A stretch of 64,000 nt of DNA, from NCBI RefSeq assembly GCF_016086655.4, contig NC_052138.2, forward strand, positions 5,890,001 through 5,954,000, read 5' to 3'. The notes beneath the pieces were generated by a model. It was not told the origin of the DNA and ran no database searches. It saw nothing but the letters and a program-made list of their open reading frames with translations. This stretch comes from Lepeophtheirus salmonis. Lineage: Eukaryota > Arthropoda > Copepoda > Siphonostomatoida > Caligidae. The position numbers were made by a program, and so were the translations under genes. Each line of letters starts with the position of its first letter. Position 1 is the stretch's first letter. Positions 1-12,989 of this stretch are shown here, in pieces.

Positions 1-357
1 AAGACTAATAGATGTTGAACTGTAAATATATTTTTCAGTCTGTTAATATTTATCCACCAAAAGTATGTAGACTAAAACAAAGCCCTAAAAATATAATAAA
101 TTTAATTACATAATAAAAAGTTGGACCATATTAAAAATTATTTCAATTAATTTTAGTATTATAATAACATTTTTATCCATTTTCCTTGCGTAAATATGAA
201 TTAATATGCCAAAAATACACGTATAAATATAAGATTTGTAGAAAAAATAACACCTTCTCTTAAATAATATTACTAAATTGAGTTTGGTGTTTTGAAAAAT
301 ATAACTTTTTATTCTTATAATAAAAACATTAAATTTGGATTTATGATACAAATTTAA
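1..357. other. AT-rich flank with dispersed-repeat fragment
   Basis: No gene is seen. The stretch at about 290-350 resembles 53,600-53,640 on the same strand (a run of the type TATTCTTATARTAAAAA followed by a shared ATAATACAAATTT-like segment), so it is part of the dispersed repeat family described below. It directly abuts the poly(T) that marks the 3' end of the neighbouring LINE, so it looks like the target into which that LINE inserted. Confidence 0.4.
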
Positions 358-1700
358 TTTTTTTTTTTTTTTAGAAATAATAAAATAGTCAAAATGTGGT
401 AAAAAATATTTGTTCCAGGATCTACTCATAGCAGCCAAATGACTACTTAGTTTTTTCAAAATTTCATGACTTCACCTGGACCCATACATATTCTATCATA
501 AAATGAGTGTTTCGTTTGTATAACCAGCTTCTTATTTGGGGTACCGATAAGTCTTGACTCAATTGCAATCGTTTCAACCACATCAGGTTCAACGACTTCC
601 ACATCACCTCTACAGGGGTACCCCCCCCCCTTGTTATCAATAGTAGAATTTTGTCTGATTACAGATATGTTATTTGAAGTTTTGTATGATCCCAAATTAA
701 TTGCTTTTTGATTCCATCGATATTTTCACAGGTTTATATAGAGTATGGCAATTATCTCAATAACTGGATACCCCTAGGAAGTATGAAACATTAAATGCTT
801 TAAGTTTATGTTTCTATTATCAATAAAGTTCGCTAATAATTTGGATAAGTTTACAAATGTTGTTATAAAGATTATTTATTCTGTTCAAACAAGAACGTAA
901 TTTTATCAGTGATCGAGATCCCCAATAATTTTGCTACATTTACAACTTCAAAACAAGGAAAATTTTCTTTAAAATATAAGATGTGAACGATGTAACGACT
1001 TTTGTTTTTTCTTTATTTATTTCAAGACCGGAGTTGTTTTTGAAATTATCCATTACTTCTAGTAGGGCGTCAATTTACTCCTTTCGATTTTTTGGTTTGG
1101 GTACCTGTGAGAATGATGGTTAAGTCGTCTGAATATAGATGAGCCTTTATTTTTCCCACTGCTTTAGATTTGGTTGATCGCATCCTAAATTGATCAAGGG
1201 ATGTCTTCTGACAAACAGTCCTTGATAAGACCTTTCTGATCCACACTGATAATAGAAGAGAGGAATTTTACAATTATATTGTTCAATATTCGAAGCAGTA
1301 TTTAGTATGACGTATTTAACAATGTAATAGGCCTGTGTGACCTATTTTAGGGGGGATCCTTCCCTTTTTTCGAAATAAGAGTGACGATGCCCTTGCCTAT
1401 AAAGTTTGGGATATAACCCTTACTAAAAGCTTCCCAATATACTGCTTTTAGTATATGCACTATATAAAATTTTGTAAAATTCAAAAGGTAAAGCAAAGAT
1501 GCAAGGAGACTTAAATTATTTTTATAAGACTTGATATAGTCAAAAAAAATTCCAGTGATATTTTCATAGATTACTTCAAATTATTTTCTAACATTTTCGG
1601 GAGTATTCAGATGCCCTAAGTTTTGAGTGTTCCATACCTGGACCGAAGATCGCCACTTCTGACAAAAACTGCATTTTTTCAATTTCATTACATTTCTTTA
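358..1700 (-). mobile_element. 5'-truncated L1-like LINE, RT fragment
   Basis: This is a relic of a non-LTR retrotransposon reverse transcriptase read on the minus strand. Around 1,440-1,340 the translation gives GKGIVTLISKKGKDP followed by a PITLLNT-like segment, the standard N-terminal RT blocks. At 1,135-1,124 lies YSDD, followed by LTIILTG, the catalytic palm motif. Further down come a KLLGISITDK-like block and, near 600-560, a GGG..P..MWKSLNLMWLKR-like segment typical of L1-type C-termini. The RT core between the fingers blocks and YSDD is deleted, and stops and frameshifts are frequent. A T-run at 358-372 is the poly(A) tail of the minus-strand copy. Endonuclease and ORF1 are absent, so this is a dead 5'-truncated copy. 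Confidence 0.8.
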
Positions 1701-2352
1701 TGAGAAGTTTGGAAACCAAATTAATACCCATTAATATTTCATGAGGTTGTGGTTATATTATAAATTAATAGCAAAAATAGTACATTTTGTGGCTCCTGTT
1801 GTACATTTCATTCCTTAAATTCAAAAATGAATATCACAGGGGAAAACAAAATTTCTACAATTAAAATGAAGCCAAGAACAGAATTTATTTTGGAGCAAAG
1901 AATCAAAAACTGATCTCCATTTTTATTTGGATGACTTAGTTGCTGAAAAATCTGAGATTACCTCTGTATTTATAATGAAGATCGATCTAATCAATTGGAA
2001 AACACTTAAAAAAATTATAATTTATTTCTTCATTTACTCAAATGTTTTTTGTAAGTTATTTATGCACTGTTAATACCTTATTTTATTATCTTAACACATG
2101 TCAAATCCAGTCTTTTATTTCATTCAATTATAATTATAGTGGATGGAAGAGGACGTATGACTTGTCGTTGACTAATTTAATCTATGTACATTAATACTTA
2201 TTAATAGATATAAGATTCATCACTTTTTAAATCCTCTAAGCAACAATATTTTGATGATAATCTTATGAAAACAAAAATATCTTAGATACACTAACAGAAA
2301 CATTTAATTTTGAAAAGAGTACAACTATGCTTATATATTTTTAACCAATAGT
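1701..2352. other. Intergenic, nothing recognised
   Basis: AT-rich sequence with short homopolymers. I see no coding motif, RNA gene or clear repeat boundary. Confidence 0.5.
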
Positions 2353-2571
2353 TTATTGTAAAATTTTGATTTTATTACATATTTTTGTATGTTTTAATTC
2401 AATACAATCTTTTTTTATGCTCCAGCAATTGTCTGTCATCATATTCACATCCCATTTTCCTCCAATACATTTTTCAATTACAATTAAATCTGAATGAACT
2501 TTTTGTTCCTCTTCGTCACTTACATCACCAATTACTTTAAAAAATAAATAAGTGTTTGGTATAGCTACCAT
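2353..2571 (-). CDS. Possible host exon, hypothetical 72-aa ORF
   Basis: A 72-codon open frame on the minus strand with less biased composition than its surroundings. It holds an acidic segment DVSDEEEQK, then HSDLIVIEKC, and four cysteines. It does not resemble the transposases or LINE proteins elsewhere in the window. The SDEEE..K..HSDLI pattern loosely recalls the stretch of GT31 glycosyltransferases before their DSY.NLTLKT block, but that block is absent, so I do not assign the family. The first ATG codon is used as start; a splice acceptor (GGTAG at the same place) would make it an internal or last exon instead. No partner exon was found nearby. It may be a chance ORF. Confidence 0.25.
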   Translation of the reverse strand: MVAIPNTYLFFKVIGDVSDEEEQKVHSDLIVIEKCIGGKWDVNMMTDNCWSIKKDCIELKHTKICNKIKILQ

Positions 2572-3839
2572 GAAAATAATAAAGACGGAAGCTCAAATAA
2601 TAAACACAATTTCTATTAATAATTATTATAAATATATATATATTCAAAAATTATTAAATGTGTTTATCTAGTTGTTTTTCTTTCTTTTGAAAATGAAAGT
2701 TAAAGAGTTTTATAATATATATTTATTTCATTAGCAAGAAACAAAAATATTAAAAAACTTTTCTAAAAACAAGTGACTACATCATATTAAACAGAAAAAC
2801 AAAATTTTAAGAATTATTTTCGCTTCATTTTGATGTGTAGTTTTGTACACTTTAAAAAAATGGAGATTATAAGGTCTATACAAGATGAAAAAAGAAGAAA
2901 GAATAAGACAAACGATTATTAATCATAACATACCTACAGTATTAATTGAAACAAAATTTAAGAAAAAGAGCTCAATTAACTTTTTAATGTCCTGGACAAC
3001 GCTGGGATATTTACTCTAGTTCAAATTATCATTAAAATTGCTTTGCAGAGCCTGGTACATGTTTCCAGATTCATTTTTTTAAGATGATTTTTATCTTTAT
3101 ATGAATCGGGAAAACGTCTTGTAAGTACATAAACCGACGATAAATGGACCTTTTATTAGAAAATTTGATAAGGTTACGATAAAAATAATTTTTTTCGCCC
3201 TCTTTAAAAAAAAAAAAAATACATCTTGTTCATTATTGGGGACAACGGATCATACAATAAGGCGTTTTAATGTTGTGAGTGTATATTATCAACGCTTTTT
3301 GGAAAGTATTGCGATTGGCCGGTTCAATCATGAATGATTGTGCATCGAGTACGGAGGTCTCAAAGGATCAAATTTATAAATCAATTTTGATAAAACATTG
3401 TAGGAAGGTTATAAACATATATTAACAGTATTGTCCCATTCAATTTTGAAAAGTACAGGTCAAACAAAACATCATTTGCTTATATTTGAAAGCAGGGTTT
3501 TTGGTGAAACATTGTTGGACAGTTTTTTATATTCTAATAAGGGCAATCAAATATTGAGAGGTCAAAAAAAAAATCACAAAGCAGGATTATGATGGATATG
3601 TTCACAAATCAATTCTATTAAATTTATGAGCAGGTTATATATTCTAACAATAAAAAGTCAGGCTCAAAGGTCACAAAAAATCTTAAAAAAATTATATTGA
3701 TTTTAAACAAATTGATATATCTAAATAAAATTTAACAGTTCCAGTTCAAATTCACATTAAAAAATTGAGATACGTAACTCCAATAAGAGTCATTTGTTGT
3801 TCATTAGTTGTTTTTTTAAGAAAATAATATCTGGAAGAG
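2572..3839. other. Intergenic, nothing recognised
   Basis: AT-rich sequence leading to the outer edge of the left inverted-repeat arm. No RT, transposase or RNA motif was found on either strand. Confidence 0.45.
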
Positions 3840-5185
3840 TTTTGTCAATTTCAATTAATTTTCACATTAGGATCCCAAAACAAAGAAAAAAATCAAAATT
3901 TGCACAACAATAGACTTATTTTCTTTAAAATGTAATGCTGTAATATAATGTGAGATGATTCAATCTATTGAAAAACTAATGTTAAAGTAAAAAAAAAGTC
4001 GTCTTTTTTTATGGTTTTGCTTTTAGATTTATAATAGTGCTTTGGATTTTCATTAATTCTTTATAAAATTGGTCTTATTTAAAACTAAAAGGTTTTAATT
4101 CCAAAAAGGTCTAATTTACTTATTTTTTCTTTTTATAATATACCATTTATTTTGAAGAATTTTTAATGTTTTCAATACTTAAGCTGCATACTAAAAAAAG
4201 GATGATTTCATATATGAAACAATGATTCATTTTTTTCTTTCTTTTATGAACAACTACGTTTTTTTTTTAAGAGTAGAATAGTTGTAAAGCGACAACAATC
4301 GTTTAATAAATGTCTTAAGATTTTTTGGGTGGATCTAAATTATTTATCACAAGTATCCCAGATTTGAATTTATTTATGTTAGTTTTGAATGTATAATTAA
4401 AGAAATGAATTATACATCATACACTGCTGATAAAAAATATGACCTTAACATTATGTTTTAAAATTGTGTAACATATGACATTCTTAATAAATTACTTGAT
4501 CTTATGGTATTAAATGTTCAATACAATCAATCATAAGGAGAAATACCTTCCAAAAAAATATGAAAAATTAAGGAATATTTAAATAAACATTTCTCCAAAA
4601 ATTTACATTAAAAAATTCACCCCTCGCTGTAAAAGAAACTTATCTTATGGGTTTAAAGGTAATTTTTATTTTGAAAGACAGAATCACGGCATTTTTAATA
4701 TTGTTATCCGATATTATATTTCTTGGAGTAGCTTCAATTGACCCGCTAAAACTTTGAAAAATTAAGAAACCCCACAAAAATTATACCCCTCTTCTACAAA
4801 TTAGTAACTTTACTAAACATCCACAATAATCATTACTTTCTCAATATCTCCCGAAAATTAAAATTGATATTCATGCTAAATTTGTATGAACGATTGTATA
4901 AAATTGGTACTTAACGTTGCAAATGGTTTTGAGCATTATACAAAAAGGAATTCATGACTCGATATCATTTTGACAAACTGAGTAGTTGATCAAAAAGTAT
5001 TTTTCGTCTCAACTAGTTCCCCGTGATCCGAGGGGCCACTTATTTTATTGAAAATGAATTGAAACATATAATATGCTAATAAATTCTTATAGGTAATTAT
5101 ATTTCTAATGATATATGTGATTTTAAGTATTAAATTTATTGTGTTCAAAGGGAAAATGATGATTACTATATACATTTATACTGTA
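3840..5185 (-). repeat. Left arm of large inverted repeat
   Basis: The reverse complement of this segment matches 6,250-7,880 along most of its length. For example, the AATCAAAATTTGCACAACAATAG region at about 3,893 pairs with the AACAATAGACTTATTTTGTT-complement block near 7,800, and the segment around 5,040 pairs with that near 6,400. The arms differ by many point changes and indels, so this is an old duplication. Short ORFs inside it (for example 4,990-5,175) match the ORF of the other arm only because the DNA is homologous. No transposase is encoded. A third, direct-orientation copy of the inner part lies at 23,380-23,830, which shows the arm is a dispersed repeat. Confidence 0.85.
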
Positions 5186-6249
5186 TAAAAATTATAAATA
5201 CCATTGAAAATGAAGAAGATAATGTTCCAACAAAAAATAGAGAATCTTAAATTCGTTGTCGATTCTATTTCAATAAGGTATTAATTTGAAGATACTTGAG
5301 TTTAATTAAATAATTACATCAAATAACATACTATTAAAGTTGTGTACTACATTTAATCCCAAAGATTGTTTGCTAAAAGCAACCATACATAATCGGTCTT
5401 TGAATTTATTCATGTCTTCTTATCAGTTAAAACGCTAACTATATGTTAAATGTGGAATGAAACGGAAAGAGTTTGTACAATTAATTATCTCTGATCGCTG
5501 ACTATATGTAATTCTGTTTCACTTTATCACAACAACTTGTTCTTTCATGCTGGGAGTGACGAAGTAACGCGATATTGAAATCGTCAAGGAGTGATATTCT
5601 ATACAAATTAGTAGTAGTAATACATATGGATGGTCTATATGTGGCATTGGATTGAATGATAGAATGGATGATGACAAGGATAAAGAGCAGTTAACACAGA
5701 ATATGGGTTTGAGTGAAATCAGACAGTCTTCTGCGTAGATTTTATTGACAAACTTGGAGGAGGGGAACCCAGGACTCCCAATTCTTTGAATTAAATGATC
5801 ATTTTTTTCTTAATGAAATTCTTTCGTTTTTTAATATATGTATAGGATGATTTCATACTGGATACAATAACTATTTATATGTAACAGCAGAATATCATAG
5901 GTTTTATAGTCCAAACTATAGAGAATAAAGAGGCACACTATCTTTAAGATTCTAAAATCATCTTCTACTTGTCTTTGAGTGAGAAAAGAGTCCAGCTTCT
6001 ATAATTGACCGTGTAGACCGTATATCATGGACTCCATCTAATGAAAATAAGTTATTTCGTTTTGTAATACGTTCAACATAAATAATTATAATATAAATAG
6101 TCAGAAATAAAAAGTTTCTTCTTTATTATATTATATTTTATTACATATTGCATTTGATTGTTTGATGACATTGGATATAGGTATGGGCAAACAAGCAGTC
6201 TTTATAATATAAGTAAGATAGTATAAATAACAAGCAAAATCATTAGAAA
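5186..6249. other. Spacer between inverted-repeat arms
   Basis: About 1.06 kb of unrelated DNA between the arms. The last 100 bp (6,140-6,240, with TGGGCAAACAAGCAGTCTTT) recur at 21,885-21,970 beside the third copy, so they belong to the repeat and mark its true edge on that side. No gene was recognised. Confidence 0.5.
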
Positions 6250-7880
6250 GGAAATGATTATGTATAAAGTTATAATCATTTTCACTTTGAACACAGTAAA
6301 TTTAATAGTTAAAATCACATATATCATTAAAAATATAACAACCTATAAGAAGTTAATAGCATATTATATAATGTTTCAATTCATTTTCAATAAAATAAGC
6401 GGCCCCTTGGATGACAGGGAATTAGTTTGGACGAAGAATACTTTTTCAACAACTACTCAGTTTATCAAAGTGATATCGAGTCATGAATTCCTTTTTTGTA
6501 TAATGCTCAAAACCATTTGCAACGTTAAGTACCAATTTTATAGAATAGTTCATACAAATTTAGCTTCAATATCAATTTTAATTTTCGGGAGATATTGAGA
6601 AAGTAATGATTATTGTGGATGTTTAGTGAAGTTACTAATTTATAGAAAAGGGGTATAATTTTTGTGGGGTTTCTTAATTTTTCAAAGTTTTAGCGGGTCA
6701 ATTGAAGCTACTCCAAGAAATATAATATCGCATAACAATATTAAAAATGCCGTGATTCTGTCTTTCAAAATAAAAATTACCTTTAAACCCGTAAGATCAG
6801 TTTCTTTTATAGTGAAGGTTGGATTTTTTTACGTTAATTTTTGGAGAAATGTTGATCTAAATATACCTTGATTTTTGATATTTTTTTGGAAGGTCTTTCT
6901 CCTTATGATTGGTTGTATTGAACATTTAATACCATAAGATCAAGTAATTTATTCAGAATGTCATATGATACACAGTTTTAAGACATTATGTTAAGGTAAT
7001 ATTTTTTATCAGCAGTGTATGATGAATAACTCATTTCTTTAATAATACTTTCACAACTAACACAAATAAATTCAAATCTGGGATACTTGTGATGAATAAT
7101 TTAGATCCACCCAAAAAAATCTTAAGACATTTATTAAGCAATTGTTTTTGCTAATCCACGTTTTAGTATGCAGCTTAGAGGTTTATTGATCCTGGTTTTA
7201 TTGTAAGCTAACTAATTGAAAACTTTTAATTTGAAAGTAACCAACTTCCAATATAGAAACTATACTTCTCCCTAACATTTGAAAAAATGGACCAAAAATT
7301 AGCTTATTAATTATTTAGATCAGCTAAGCTTTTGAGTTATCATCTAAATGATATATTTTCCGGCTATACAAGTCAAAAATCAGCTTGATATACCCGGAAA
7401 TTAGTTAGCCTGGCAATACTGTATCTTACATGTTCTTTTTCTCTGGATAGTAGCTGCCCAGTTGCAAGTCAGACCTGTGCTTGCTTAAAGTTCATCACTG
7501 CTATTTAATTTCCCGATATAATAAACAATGTTAAGTCTTGAAAACATTAAAGTTCTGCAAAAATATATTATGTAGTATAAAAAGAAAAAATAAGTAAATC
7601 AGACCCTTTTGGAATTAAAACCATTTAGTTTTAAATAAGACCATTTTTTATAAAGAAATAATGAAAATCCAAAGCACTATTATAAATCTACAAGCAAACC
7701 ATAAAAAGAGATGCCTTTTTTTTTTTCTTTTAACATTAGTTTTTCAATAGATTGAATCATCTCATATTATATTACAGCATTACATTTTAAACAAAATAAG
7801 TCTATTGTTGTTCAAATTTTGATTTTTTTCTTTGTCTTCGGATCATAACGTGAAAATTAATTGAAATTTTTTTGTAGCCC
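6250..7880 (+). repeat. Right arm of large inverted repeat
   Basis: Inverted counterpart of 3,840-5,185. It is longer because about 300 bp near 7,170-7,500 has no clear match in the left arm. The 114-codon ORF at 6,254-6,598 and the 61-codon ORF at 4,990-5,175 are translations of the same repeat and share ITYIIKNI- and FQFIFNKISGP-like strings. Their composition is that of translated AT-rich DNA, so I do not call them genes. Confidence 0.85.
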
Positions 7881-9345
7881 CAAAAACAAAAGGTACAAGA
7901 GAAAAACTCGTCCAAATATCATTAACATTATCAAAGACTAAAACAAAACATTCATATCCATATGGTCCATTTATTCTGTCGACCATTGTTTTGGAATCTC
8001 TTACGAATCGTGATATTAGGAATACAATTATACTATAGACAAAAACTTTAAGATATCACACGATAGTTGCGAAGTGAATCAAAAAACTGGATGATGAATC
8101 TATTCAAAGAATCTGTCAAAAAATGATTAGGGTATGGACTTTCCACCTCCTCATTATTTTTAAATAAGTCACTCCCAGATCCAATGAAGGTCACCTGCTC
8201 CATCTAAGGATAAAAAACTGAAACCAGTAGTCACATGTTATACAAGGGCTCAAGGATTTAAGGTATTACGGTGGCCATGGAAATTAATATTTCTGGGTCG
8301 TACGGGGTGAAGCTGGACGTACTTGACTGACTCATAAAGTTATCGATCCGGCATTTAAACTGTAGAAAAAAAGAGAATATGGTTGTGAACTTCCTCTCAA
8401 TCCTCTACGCACTCTGATGTAAGGGAAAGGGGATCACGGATGGTTTCGAAAAATATATAAAGCAATTGCTCATCTTTCTAGGATATTTCAAAGATGATAA
8501 ACCCTTGCTTGGAACGGAAAAATGGATGGACGGAGGTATATATAGAAGAAAGGATGGTTAAGGGGAAAAAAACAATTATCAAATATTTTATGTACACTTT
8601 ACCTAGATTGTTGGTTTTTTGATTAGTTTTTCTTTTGTTTACATTGTATCTCTACGATCAACCGGAATTCTTAAAGGGAGGGATCAGAGCTCACTTACAA
8701 ACTCTCTCCTTTTTTTTTTTTTTTTTGGGGAGGAGATTAAATTAAAATATATTTTATTATTAGTGATTACCTGTGATCAATACTATATGTCCCCTAGGTA
8801 TGTTAAAAAGAAAAAGCAAGCAAAAATTAACGTGGAAACCTTGATAATTTGAAGAATGGTTTGGAAGAGAGAATTTTAGCTGTCATGACGTTTTTAATTA
8901 TCTGTGATCAGCCCTGAGGGAGTTGAGAAGGAAGTAAACACAAATTCATCTCTGTATATATGAAGAAAATAGGCAAAAATTACTCTGATGTATATCGTTG
9001 ATTTAAATCTAAGTAGAAAGAGTATAAACAAATACAACAATATAACTGAACCACAGTATTACTTAAATTCTTTCATACGCACAGGGACATGTTCAATCCG
9101 ACAGCGTGTCTATCAATGGTGTAAAGGTATGAATGGTTTCACTGAGGTATTAACTATTCAGTATTAACTTTTGTGGTTATCAAGGATGAACAGCTTACAG
9201 TTTGTTTAAATAAGATGAAAACGACCCAGCGTGAATCATTAGTGTTTTGTCCTATAATGGTCATCCTTTGAAGATAGGCAAAAGAAGAGTTATTTAAATT
9301 TATATTCACAAGAGTTTGATATAAACACGAATAAAATTGTTTACT
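7881..9345. other. Intergenic, nothing recognised
   Basis: Moderately AT-rich sequence with a T-run at about 8,709-8,726. ORF 8,619-8,852 crosses this T-run and looks accidental. No mobile-element motif was found; this may be unique host intergenic sequence. Confidence 0.45.
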
Positions 9346-10871
9346 GCATTTTTTTTTTTTTTAAATTACTTTATTGTGAATGAACCATAAATACTAAGGA
9401 CCAGATTTCTTTTTATCTCAAAACAACAACATATGTACTTCAATAATTTATAAAGAAATAAACGAAATAAAGATAATAAAAACCAGTCATATTATTTATA
9501 ATCATTGAATATGTGTTTCCCAATAGAAATCCATAATAAAAAGTAATGATATAAAAAAAATATGAAAATAAGAGTGTTTCACAGAAAGGCCGTTGCAAAA
9601 GGCCTCTCTTATTAATGTAATAGAAACAGTTTTTTTTATGCCGGAGTTGGAGGATCCCAGCGCTTTTTATCCACTTTTTGGAGCCGGAGCAGTGTTTTGG
9701 CCCATAGAATAAGTATCAAATTCCTCAAAACAATGTCATTTGAGTGCTGCTGACCGACAGACGTTATACCATGGTTTTTTTAAATACTCATCACGACTTC
9801 TCAGACTAGTGTTAAAGTTGATGGGCTCATTGGGCCCCAAAAGTGGCATCAGGTAGTACATAATGGATTTCCACGATGAACAAATCTCTCTCCAGTACTG
9901 TTCACATCTTTTAACAGCTCTGAAGGCTTCCAGTGGGTCTGCAAAGATACTCTCATGAAAATTGTATTCTGTAGTAAAGTGGAAAACATATTTAATTCTC
10001 TCAGCCCTGCAACTTTCCTATTTTCTTAAACTTTTGGGCCATGATAGATTCAACGTCTTCCACATGACTTCTAGGTTTGTCAAGCCGAGTCCCTAACTTT
10101 TGATTGGGATTTTGATGCGGTTTCTTTAAAAATATGCACGAGACTCTCCTCATACAAGCTCTTCTCTAATTCAATAAATTTTTTGCACAACAATATGCTG
10201 CTAATATAATAATGTAAAAAACTTGAGGATATTTATGTCCCAATCTTTAATTTTTTCGAAGCGAATGAGGTGGGATCTTTTGTAAAATTGGACACTTCTT
10301 TGCAAATTTTTCTTTAATATGGCCTTCGTTTATAATTGCAGCGATTCTCACCTTAGTAGATACTATAATTCCAAGAAGTGATATTAACTTGGCGAATACA
10401 ATATTCTGTCTGTGTAGCTTCAGGTGGTCCTCACAGTCGGTAAGTATTTGTGTTTTTCTAATATTTATAGATCACCCTAATATTTTTCCAAACCCTTGTA
10501 TTGTTTCAATAGAAGTTTCAATTGAGTGTAGCACTTCCTCTCTAGTTCTGTTACAGCAAAGCGTCAGGTCATCTGCGTATAAAAGACATTTCATTGACAT
10601 ATTAACTAATTTTATTCCCTTAATTCTAGAGTCACTATGAATTTTCTCATAAATGTCGTTTATGGTATTTATTAATAAGGTTGGAGAAAGAGGATCTCCT
10701 TGTCGTGCTCATCGATGGATGTAAAACGTTTTTTCAGTGCCCGATATGTCGATTTTCACAGAATAGTTCTTCAGTGTGCCTGATATATATATTTTTTAAA
10801 TCCATCTGGAAATCCATATTTATTTAGTTACAGAATCATGAATTTATGGAAAACAGTATCAATTGCTTTTA
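9346..10871 (-). mobile_element. 5'-truncated L1-like LINE with poly(A) tail
   Basis: Minus-strand RT relic. It begins inside RT with a DTVFHKFM-like block and a GFPDGFKKYI segment, then RQGDPLSPTLL (about 10,707-10,680), then the catalytic CLLYADDLTLCC with YADD at 10,579-10,568, then a thumb region and a degenerate C-terminus down to about 9,600. A T-run at 9,349-9,362, preceded in element sense by AATAAAG, is the 3' poly(A) tail. The truncated 5' end falls near 10,871. TTACTG occurs at both borders (about 9,340 and 10,872), a possible short target-site duplication. Stop codons and frameshifts make it a pseudogene copy. Confidence 0.85.
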
Positions 10872-12540
10872 GTTACTGTATAAGTGTATTAATGAAAAAA
10901 TAATTAATTTAAATTTTAAAATCATTAATATTTATTGAATTTTTTGTAAAGGGTAAATAAATTGACAATATATTTTGGGATTGCTTATAATTTATGTAAA
11001 AATGTATTGAGTTCAGACATTTCTTCTAGGTTTTTGTAATCATGGAATCAAAGCATTGAATAAATTTTAAGTAGAAAAACACATTATAAGCCGAGTTCAC
11101 AAGAGGAATTTGGAACGGTACACAAGTTGCATAAATAATTCAAATTCTGACATTTCCAATTTTACTACTTATATAAGATGTTTGTCTCCTGCAATATTTC
11201 ACTCCATTTCGAGAATAATCCAAATTTCGTTAAAATGATAGCAAGTGTTGCTGTGATAAATATAAGCAACGTTGTTGCTTTTAATTTCAGAGACGAGAGA
11301 GGGACAGTTTTCTTTAACAACGGTGAAGGGTATTGCATGAAAGCAGCAAAAACCTTCAACAACATTTTCTAATTATGTAACTTATCACTTGTCTCACTTA
11401 TAGTCTGAACAAAATAGAAACCCTTTGTCCCGCTTCCTTCTAAATTACAAACACTATCATCTCTGATATGAATATTTTTTTTTAGAAAATTAGATTTTTG
11501 ATCTGAAAAAAAAAATCGAATATTACCCCAGTCACTTCAATTCAGTACAAGAATGAAGAATGATCCACATGTTTGTGTCAAAAATAAAGTTTATTCAACA
11601 AAACACCATTAAATCATTGAAAGAGAGATTGTCACCACTCCCGAGTGTAACATTTTCCAAATTTATGAGATAAGGACAACCCAAAAATTAACCATCGAAG
11701 GACCAACTAACACTGAAGTCATGGATAGCGTGTGTCTGTAGTATCGTCCAATAAAAGAAAAATCAAGTTCTTTCTTTATCTTGAATACCACTTCTTTACT
11801 TTGATAATCTATTGACTTGGTGATGGTAAAGCAAGACAGAATAATTTTCTAGCGTAAATTTCCATAAATTTAACAAAATTTGGATGTTTCACGATATGGA
11901 GTTGAATATTGTAGAAAATTAGGATCTTGGTTATTTCAGTATTAAAATTAGAAAAAGTTCAGAATAAGAATGAATTATGCGACTTGTATAAAATACCAAA
12001 TTCCATTTTGATTGATTTTTGATCAATTTGATAAATTTTTATTACAATAATATTCCAAAAAAAGAAAATGAATCGTTTATTATGATTTTGACAACAATAG
12101 TTAATTGTAATTTAGATATAAGGGGATTAAATTAACTTTTTTTTCAATTATTCAAAATATTTGATTAACTTAGCTTATTAGGGATGCCTTTTTTTCCAGA
12201 ATATTATTGTAATTTATATTCACACAGTCTAACCAATGTATTTATTTAAATTTATAAATAAATATTAAAAGCTTAAATGGCCAAAAAATAATCAAAATCA
12301 ACCTTCTTTAAAATTGAATTATAAGATCTATTCTATATCTTTACCTCAGATATACAGCACAGGAAAAAGATAAAAATAAAAAACAGATTACCTTCAAGGA
12401 AAGGTCCTTGATTTTACTTGATTTTTGGGTGGTTATACTCTTTTTTTTATAAATAGTAATCAAGATAAAGTATTGAATAATTCCTTTTTCAAATGCCCAA
12501 ATGTTTGTATCAATTTACATGTACTTTTATTTTCATCTAT
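10872..12540. other. Intergenic, nothing firm
   Basis: No gene is supported. At 11,165-11,372 there are opposing ORFs of 66 and 64 codons on the two strands. The minus frame contains KKTVPLSS and LTKFGLFSKW strings that recall RT blocks, but in the wrong order, so I treat them as chance. The rest is AT-rich. Confidence 0.45.
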
Positions 12541-12730
12541 TTAGTTCTTTCATGTCGAAATATGGCACTGAATCATAGTTATTTTCTATTAACTTGATTT
12601 TTTTTAAAGCTTTAAAGACCTAACCGATATCCGTTCAAAATTTTAATGGACATATTCATGTTTTACGGTTTAAAATAACAATTATAATATGGTTTTCAGC
12701 CTGAGGGCCAAAATGCTGTTGCGTGGTGTA
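12541..12730 (+). repeat. Dispersed repeat of about 190 bp, copy 1
   Basis: Shares TTTCATGTCGAAATAT.GCACTGAATC and a later TGTTTTACGG block with 15,195-15,380 in the same orientation. Both copies stand near transposase remnants. Its own family is not recognised. Confidence 0.6.
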
Positions 12731-12989
12731 GTTCCATAATTACAAAGAAGTCATGCAAAAAAACTCGAATCCTCTTCGTTACTTAATACATTTTTAACAC
12801 TATTATCAGTGATCCTGGATTTAATATGAATAAATAATAATTTATTTCAAACTTCTTCACGATACAACTTTACACGTTTCTAAAACTTAGTAAAATAATC
12901 AATAAATAATTACAGGTTACTTATTTCTACATGATCAATGATTATCAATTATGATATTTTTCTTCATAAAGAATGAAATAATAATGATC

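Noticed and set aside
106..459. 117-codon minus-strand ORF
   Set aside because: It crosses the LINE poly(A) tail and AT-rich repeat DNA; the protein is a low-complexity Lys/Ile/Phe string with no motif.
6254..6598. 114-codon ORF with partner ORF at 4,990-5,175
   Set aside because: Similarity is explained by the inverted repeat; the third copy has frame breaks, so no selection on a protein is visible.
8619..8852. 77-codon ORF
   Set aside because: Runs through an 18-base T-run, has biased composition and no motif.
11165..11372. Overlapping ORFs on both strands, RT-like strings
   Set aside because: KKTVPLSS and LTKFGLFSKW occur in the wrong order for RT, and no neighbouring RT blocks are in frame.
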